From Nepenthes gracilis (Eukaryota > Streptophyta > Magnoliopsida > Caryophyllales > Nepenthaceae), in assembly GCA_033239525.1 (NCBI GenBank), contig BSYO01000024.1:1-64000 (forward strand): a stretch of 64,000 nucleotides of DNA. Direction: 5' to 3'. Positions 60,119 to 64,000 of this stretch are shown here, one piece after another. The number at the start of each line of letters is the position of its first letter. The first letter of the stretch is position 1. The position numbers and the translations under genes are program-made. The notes under the pieces were generated by a model. That model was not told where the DNA came from, did not search any database, and saw nothing but the letters and a program-made list of their open reading frames with translations.

Positions 60119-60420
60119 GGTTTAATTTCTTTACTATTTAATACACAATTTTCTCTACACGGTTCTACAAGACACAATTCCTCACAAACCCCTTGCCCAA
60201 TCAGTTGACGGGACCACCCCCGGGACCACCCAATCGCACTCTTTGCTTAAACGGGCTAAACCAACGGTTGAGCAGGCTAAACCAACGTTGTTCCGATTCT
60301 CAAGAGATAGCGAATTTACTGTGTATGCAGAAATATGCAGATAGATTATGCAAAAGCAACGCAGAGATTAAACAAGAACAATCCCGAAGAGAACAGTGTC
60401 ACCTATTTCCTCCCCAGACG
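60119..60420 (-). promoter_or_regulatory. E5 leader
   Basis: Same leader as A (minus strand). It stops at GACGCAAGAA, about 25 bp short of the primer site, where it is joined to LINE sequence through the shared 7-mer GCAAGAA. Confidence 0.65.
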
Positions 60421-61201
60421 CAAGAACTCAATCCAGCTCCTCAACGCTGAGCCACAACTGCATCCAAACCTGAGTGATGGTCTGAGACCACACAGCAGCA
60501 GCGCCAGTGCACTCAACAACCAACATCAGAGCACCACCAATTTTCAATTCCAGCAGCTGCCGATCACTACACCTTCGGGTCGGCACCTGTTAAAACCAGC
60601 AATTCATCATGCCATGAAAGCAATAAGGAATTCCATGCAAAAATCCGTGCCATCATCACAACAAACAGAAATTTGCATCCTTCCACCAATGGCTCATACG
60701 AACCAAATGAAAACAACATCTATGGCCCAATGTTCCACACCGAACCATAATCTACCGCAAGCGATGGTACATGCAACTGCTTCCAATCACAAGCAGCCGC
60801 CGACAGAATCAAGGATCAACACAGGGGGATCAATACAAAGTGATAACAAGGAACATTACAAACCAAAACCACACCCGATCCATCTGCTGCAGGATTTCAA
60901 GGATGAGGAGACCGGGCTTTCTTGGGTGTAGAATTATGTCGTTGGGCCATTCGTTGCCACCCATTTACAGCCTGCCTAGCAAATAGTTCATCCTCATTCC
61001 AACGGCAGGATGCCCCAGATGGAACGCTGACGCGAAGGCACCCTCTGCTACTCCACTCTGTTCCTCCCCCCCTCTGCTCCCTCCTCTGCTACTTCCGGCC
61101 CTCTGCTGGGTGCTGTGAGTTCCAGGACTAGCGGTCCTAGTCTCGCGTCTTGCCTTAGTGTTGCTGTTGAAGTTCCTCCTCAAGCTGAATCCGCCTCCTA
61201 T
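60420..61201 (+). repeat. right copy of ~780-bp LINE duplication
   Basis: Matches 28616-29395. Differences include an 8-bp deletion near 60647, single C indels in C-runs, and about a dozen substitutions. Continues without break into LINE ORF1. Confidence 0.9.
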
Positions 61202-62617
61202 GGTGCCCCTTCTCTGCCTTCCACCTCTAGGTCTTATCCGAATCAACTTCTGGCAGCTGTTCCCCTAGAGTTGGATGCTCACCCCTCGCCCTCGTGGGCT
61301 GCCATCATCAGCAAGGACAACATGGCCTCAGGTACATTGCTTAAGTTCTTCCCTCCCCCACCTCCTTCTGGCTCTGTCATGGAGCTCTTCCCCCTACTGA
61401 GGTTATACAACAGGGCGATGATGATTGGAAGGACACTCTTGTGGGCTACTTCTATGAATCCCCCCTAAACTTCTTCAATGTTAACCACATTGCCCGAAAA
61501 ATTTGGGCTAAGTTTGGGCTCTCCCACGTTGCCGAAATGGATAACGGCTTCTTCCTATTTCGGTTCGCCAGTGTTGCCCAAATGCAGGAATGTCTGCATC
61601 ATGGTCCCTGAACCTTTACTAGTCGACCTTTCTTTCTCAAGAAATGGTCCCCGAACCAGGTTCTCACCAAGGAGGACCATAACTCATTCCCTATCTGGAT
61701 TCATCTGAAAGGGGTGCTGGTGCAGTTTTGGACTCCCCTTAGGCTCAGCTGGATTGCCAGCGCCATTGGCAAGCCCCTCCAATTAGATCCTGCAACTGCC
61801 AAGAGGGACCGTCTAAAGGTTGCCCGTATCTGCGTCAAAATCTCAGCCTCCTCCCATCTGCCTGATTGTATCAGGGTCAATCTTGGTACAAAAATTAGCT
61901 CTTCCCAGGGAGTCGATGTGCCGGTGGAATACCCCTGGAAGCCTGGTCAGGGGGACTCTATCTCAATCTCACATCGCTCCAAGACCCCGAGGAAAATCTC
62001 CCTCTAAACCCAAACCTTCTGGTCGCCTTCCGCCTTCTGCTCCAGCAGGCATGGTCCGGGAAGGTATAAGACCTAAGAACTTGGCTAGCACTACTGAGAC
62101 TGGAGTGAAGTCAGCTGGCGCTATGCCAACCTCAAATACCTTTGCAGCCCTGCAAAGTCCTGAGGAATCCATCCTGCCAGAGTGCATTGATGAGGCACTG
62201 CATAATGAAGTATCCAGTCATACTCCGATTTCCAGTACAGCCCCTGTGGCGACTGTACTGGTTACTCAGGCCCACGCAGAAGAAGTTTGGATTCCTCAAT
62301 CTGAATCCCCACTGGTGATCTGTGGCCTTGGGCATAATAGCAATTGCAACAGCCAGGCTCTTCCTCCTTGTGAGCCCTCTTTGACTATTGACTCTCTACC
62401 GAAAGCTGCCCCCTCCTGCACATCTCTGACTGGTAGCTCGCATTCTTTGCAACTGCAGGAGGCTGGAGTCTCTATAGATACGGCCACCTTGAAGTCAGGC
62501 TGTCCTCCCCTGGCCCCCGTTGAGAAAACGAGTGTTCCTTTCCAGCCTAACTCAATTTTGAAAAATCCCAAGGGGCCTAAAAGAAGACATTTCCCTACTT
62601 TCAAGTCCCATGGTTAG
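61115..62617 (+). pseudogene. plant LINE ORF1 (DUF4283-like)
   Basis: In reading order: SWAAIISKDNMASGTLLKFF, then WKDTLVGYF, IARKIWAKFGLSHVAEMD, a decayed FFLFRF box, FPIWIHLKGV, WIASAIGKPLQLDPATAKRD, ARICVKIS, VPVEYPWKP. This is the DUF4283 and following region of plant L1-type ORF1, an RNA-binding protein. The zinc knuckle expected after the YPWKP box is not recognisable. Breaks: loss of one C near 61391, TGA near 61608 and further shifts near 61700 and 62000. The last part (61820-62617) is open and P/S-rich with an NTFAALQSPEE box typical of the ORF1 tail. Confidence 0.75.
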
Positions 62618-62690
62618 TGTTGCTTGCTTGAATGTGCAAGGGCTGGATTTTATAGAAATCCAAATCCCCACTAAAGCCAGACCTAGCTAA
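62609..62690 (+). pseudogene. start of LINE ORF2, truncated
   Basis: ATG at 62609 gives MVSVACLNVQGL, like the N-terminus of the LINE apurinic endonuclease (…NVRGL). Similarity stops within about 40-80 bp, where virus sequence begins. The exact junction could not be fixed. Confidence 0.5.
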
Positions 62691-63652
62691 ATGAATAAAG
62701 AATTATTAAAATACTATAAAAATATGGAGCCATGAAAAGATTTCATAAAATTGATCATAAGTAAAAAAAGATATATTAGTTTGATTAGCTTTTTGTGATG
62801 GGGTTTTCGTTTTCCTTGGCATGATATCCGAGTAGGAATTCTCTTATCAGAAAATTTGGTATAGAATTAGAAGAACCTTTAATAAATTCAATGTTGAAAT
62901 CAAAAACAGACAGAATAGCTTGTCAACGTGTAAAAATTTATTTAAAAATAAGATTTTTAACATCATTTTGTAAAATATCTTTATGACTTTGTAATTAATT
63001 TTTAAAAGAAATTCTTTATTGTACAAATTATCTTAAAATTTTCATATGTATAAAACAATTGATAAAATTTCTTTTTTAATGGTTGAATAATTTTTCTGGG
63101 CTCCTAACCATAGTTCAGAATGAAATTTAACTATTTGTGTGTGTGCATTTGAATCTAATTTTTATCTAAGGATACTGTTATATCTTATATCAGAGGCATT
63201 AGTTTCAACAATAAGTCTACATGTGGATGGGGTATACCTAGACCCGATAAATGTTGGACTTGTTTTAGAGTTTTAATAATAGTAGTATGTTTATTAGTCC
63301 ATGCAGGAGGATTCTTTTGGAGTTTTTTAAATAATGGTCCACAAATCTGTCTAAATTTTGGGACAAAATCTGAAATATAGTTTAAGTATCCTAAAAATCT
63401 TTGTAATTGAATTTTATCTTTTGTTTCATCAGAAAATTTATTAGCAAATTCAATTGATCTTTGAATATGAATTATTGTATGTTGATAAATATTAAATCCT
63501 AAAAATCTGATTTTAGTTTGGAATAATCTGATTTAACGAGAAGAAACTACTAATCCATTATGCTTAATAATATTTAAAAATTGATATAAATATTTAAAAT
63601 ATTTATCAATTGTAGTAGAAAAAATTAAGACATCATCAATATAGACAATAAT
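62690..63652 (-). pseudogene. second A-type pararetrovirus fragment: RT-RNase H and F-box start
   Basis: On the minus strand from the gap: YIDDVLIFS, IRFLGFNIYQH, QRFLGYLNYISDF, NPPAWTNKHT, all with close counterparts in unit A. A badly decayed RNase H follows, then an ATG at about 62823 opening MPRKTKTPSQKANQ, and FFTYDQFYEIFSWL, the start of the same F-box gene. Similarity ends near 62720. Many stops. This copy differs from A far more than the chimeras differ from each other, so it is a separate lineage. Confidence 0.75.
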
Positions 63653-63752
63653 NNNNNNNNNNNNNNNNNNNNNNNNNNNNNNNNNNNNNNNNNNNNNNNN
63701 NNNNNNNNNNNNNNNNNNNNNNNNNNNNNNNNNNNNNNNNNNNNNNNNNNNN
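63653..63752. other. assembly gap, 100 N
   Basis: Exactly 100 N, the usual placeholder for a gap of unknown length. The sequences on the two sides need not be adjacent in the genome. Confidence 0.95.
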
Positions 63753-64000
63753 TGGGCTACCATCATCAGCAAGGACAACATGGCCTCGGGTACATTGCTT
63801 AAGTTCTTCCTCCCCCACCTCCTTCGGCTCTGTCATGGAGCTCTTCCCCCCTACTGAGGTTATACAACAGGGCGATGATGATTGGAAGGACACTCTTGTG
63901 GGCTACTTCTATGAATCCCCCCTAAACTTCTTCATTGTTAACCACATTGCCCGAAAAATTTGGGCTAAGTTTGGGCTCTCCCACGTTGCCGAAATGGATA
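63753..64000 (+). pseudogene. second copy of LINE ORF1 start
   Basis: From TGGGCTACCATCATCAGCAA it repeats 61297-61545 with few differences (a C restored near 63850, two bases missing near 63810-63830). It runs off the window. Confidence 0.85.

Larger units (their letters stand above)
29396..60420. mobile_element. endogenous pararetrovirus array, five units
   Basis: A continuous block of Caulimoviridae sequence in the order E1(+) 29462-34606, E2(+) 34607-41117, A(-) 41118-47690, B(+) 47695-53936, E5(-) 53937-60420. There are no LTRs. Each unit has a tRNA-Met primer site or its edge, a leader, one or two large ORFs, a 3' ORF and a TATATAAG promoter. Joins are head-to-tail (E1/E2), tail-to-tail (E2/A, B/E5) and head-to-head (A/B). 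Proteins recognised are capsid with CCHC knuckle, aspartic protease, RT-RNase H, 30K movement protein and F-box protein. The nearest family I know is florendovirus/petuvirus-like endogenous caulimovirids, some of which are reported as bipartite. Confidence 0.93.

Noticed and set aside
63533..63893. Open frames running through the N gap
   Set aside because: They exist only because N is read as open. The left part is antisense RT of the virus fragment and the right part is LINE antisense.
1..64000. tRNA, rRNA and other structured RNA genes
   Set aside because: Looked for tRNA-like boxes and rRNA signatures by eye and saw none; TGGTATCAGAG sites are primer sites, not tRNA genes.

Overview
The window is transposon-rich nuclear DNA of a seed plant, most likely an angiosperm. 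Evidence is nested Ty3/gypsy retrotransposons with very long LTRs, plant LINEs, one exon resembling the plant thiamine gene TH1, and a 31-kb block of endogenous pararetroviruses (Caulimoviridae). I cannot name the species. Apart from the TH1-like exon I see no ordinary host gene.

Left part (1-28,600). A decayed LINE reverse transcriptase lies on the minus strand at 1-700, then the TH1-like exon (1861-1995). A nest of LTR elements follows. The outer one is apparently non-coding, with LTRs at 2311-3547 and 16533-19672 that carry a 49-bp tandem repeat. Inside it are a full-length minus-strand Ty3/gypsy element (3870-12807; perfect 5-bp target duplication, tRNA-Met primer site) and a solo LTR (13333-15824). 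A second solo LTR (16600-18414) sits in its right LTR. A decayed Ty3/gypsy LTR plus pol remnant fills 20323-25200.

Pararetrovirus array (29,396-60,420). Five virus units of about 5-6.6 kb lie in one block: E1(+), E2(+), A(-), B(+), E5(-). A encodes the capsid, CCHC zinc knuckle, aspartic protease, reverse transcriptase and RNase H in one polyprotein, followed by an F-box protein. B encodes a 30K-type movement protein polyprotein, followed by a different 3' ORF with W/F motifs (EWW, KWWDKF). A and B share leader, polyprotein N-terminus and promoter region, as expected of two components of one bipartite virus. E1, E2 and E5 are A-B-A chimeras with the same two junctions. They keep the A start, the B middle and the A F-box gene, but lack movement protein, protease and polymerase, so they look like non-autonomous satellites that were amplified. 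Almost every viral ORF is broken; the F-box ORF of E1 is intact.

The array was not built by simple insertion. E2/A and B/E5 are joined tail-to-tail at or within 3 bp of the tRNA primer-binding site. A/B are head-to-head. The left end of E1 is a fold-back at an 11-bp inverted repeat. The whole block is bracketed by about 780 bp of duplicated LINE sequence.

Right part (60,420-64,000). The interrupted LINE continues through ORF1 (DUF4283-like) into the start of ORF2. It then meets a fragment of a second, more diverged A-type virus (about 62,690-63,652), which again has RNase H followed by an F-box start. A 100-N assembly gap follows, and then LINE ORF1 begins again.

The most interesting system is the plant pararetrovirus lineage that carries an F-box gene in a swappable 3' slot, together with its chimeric satellite.
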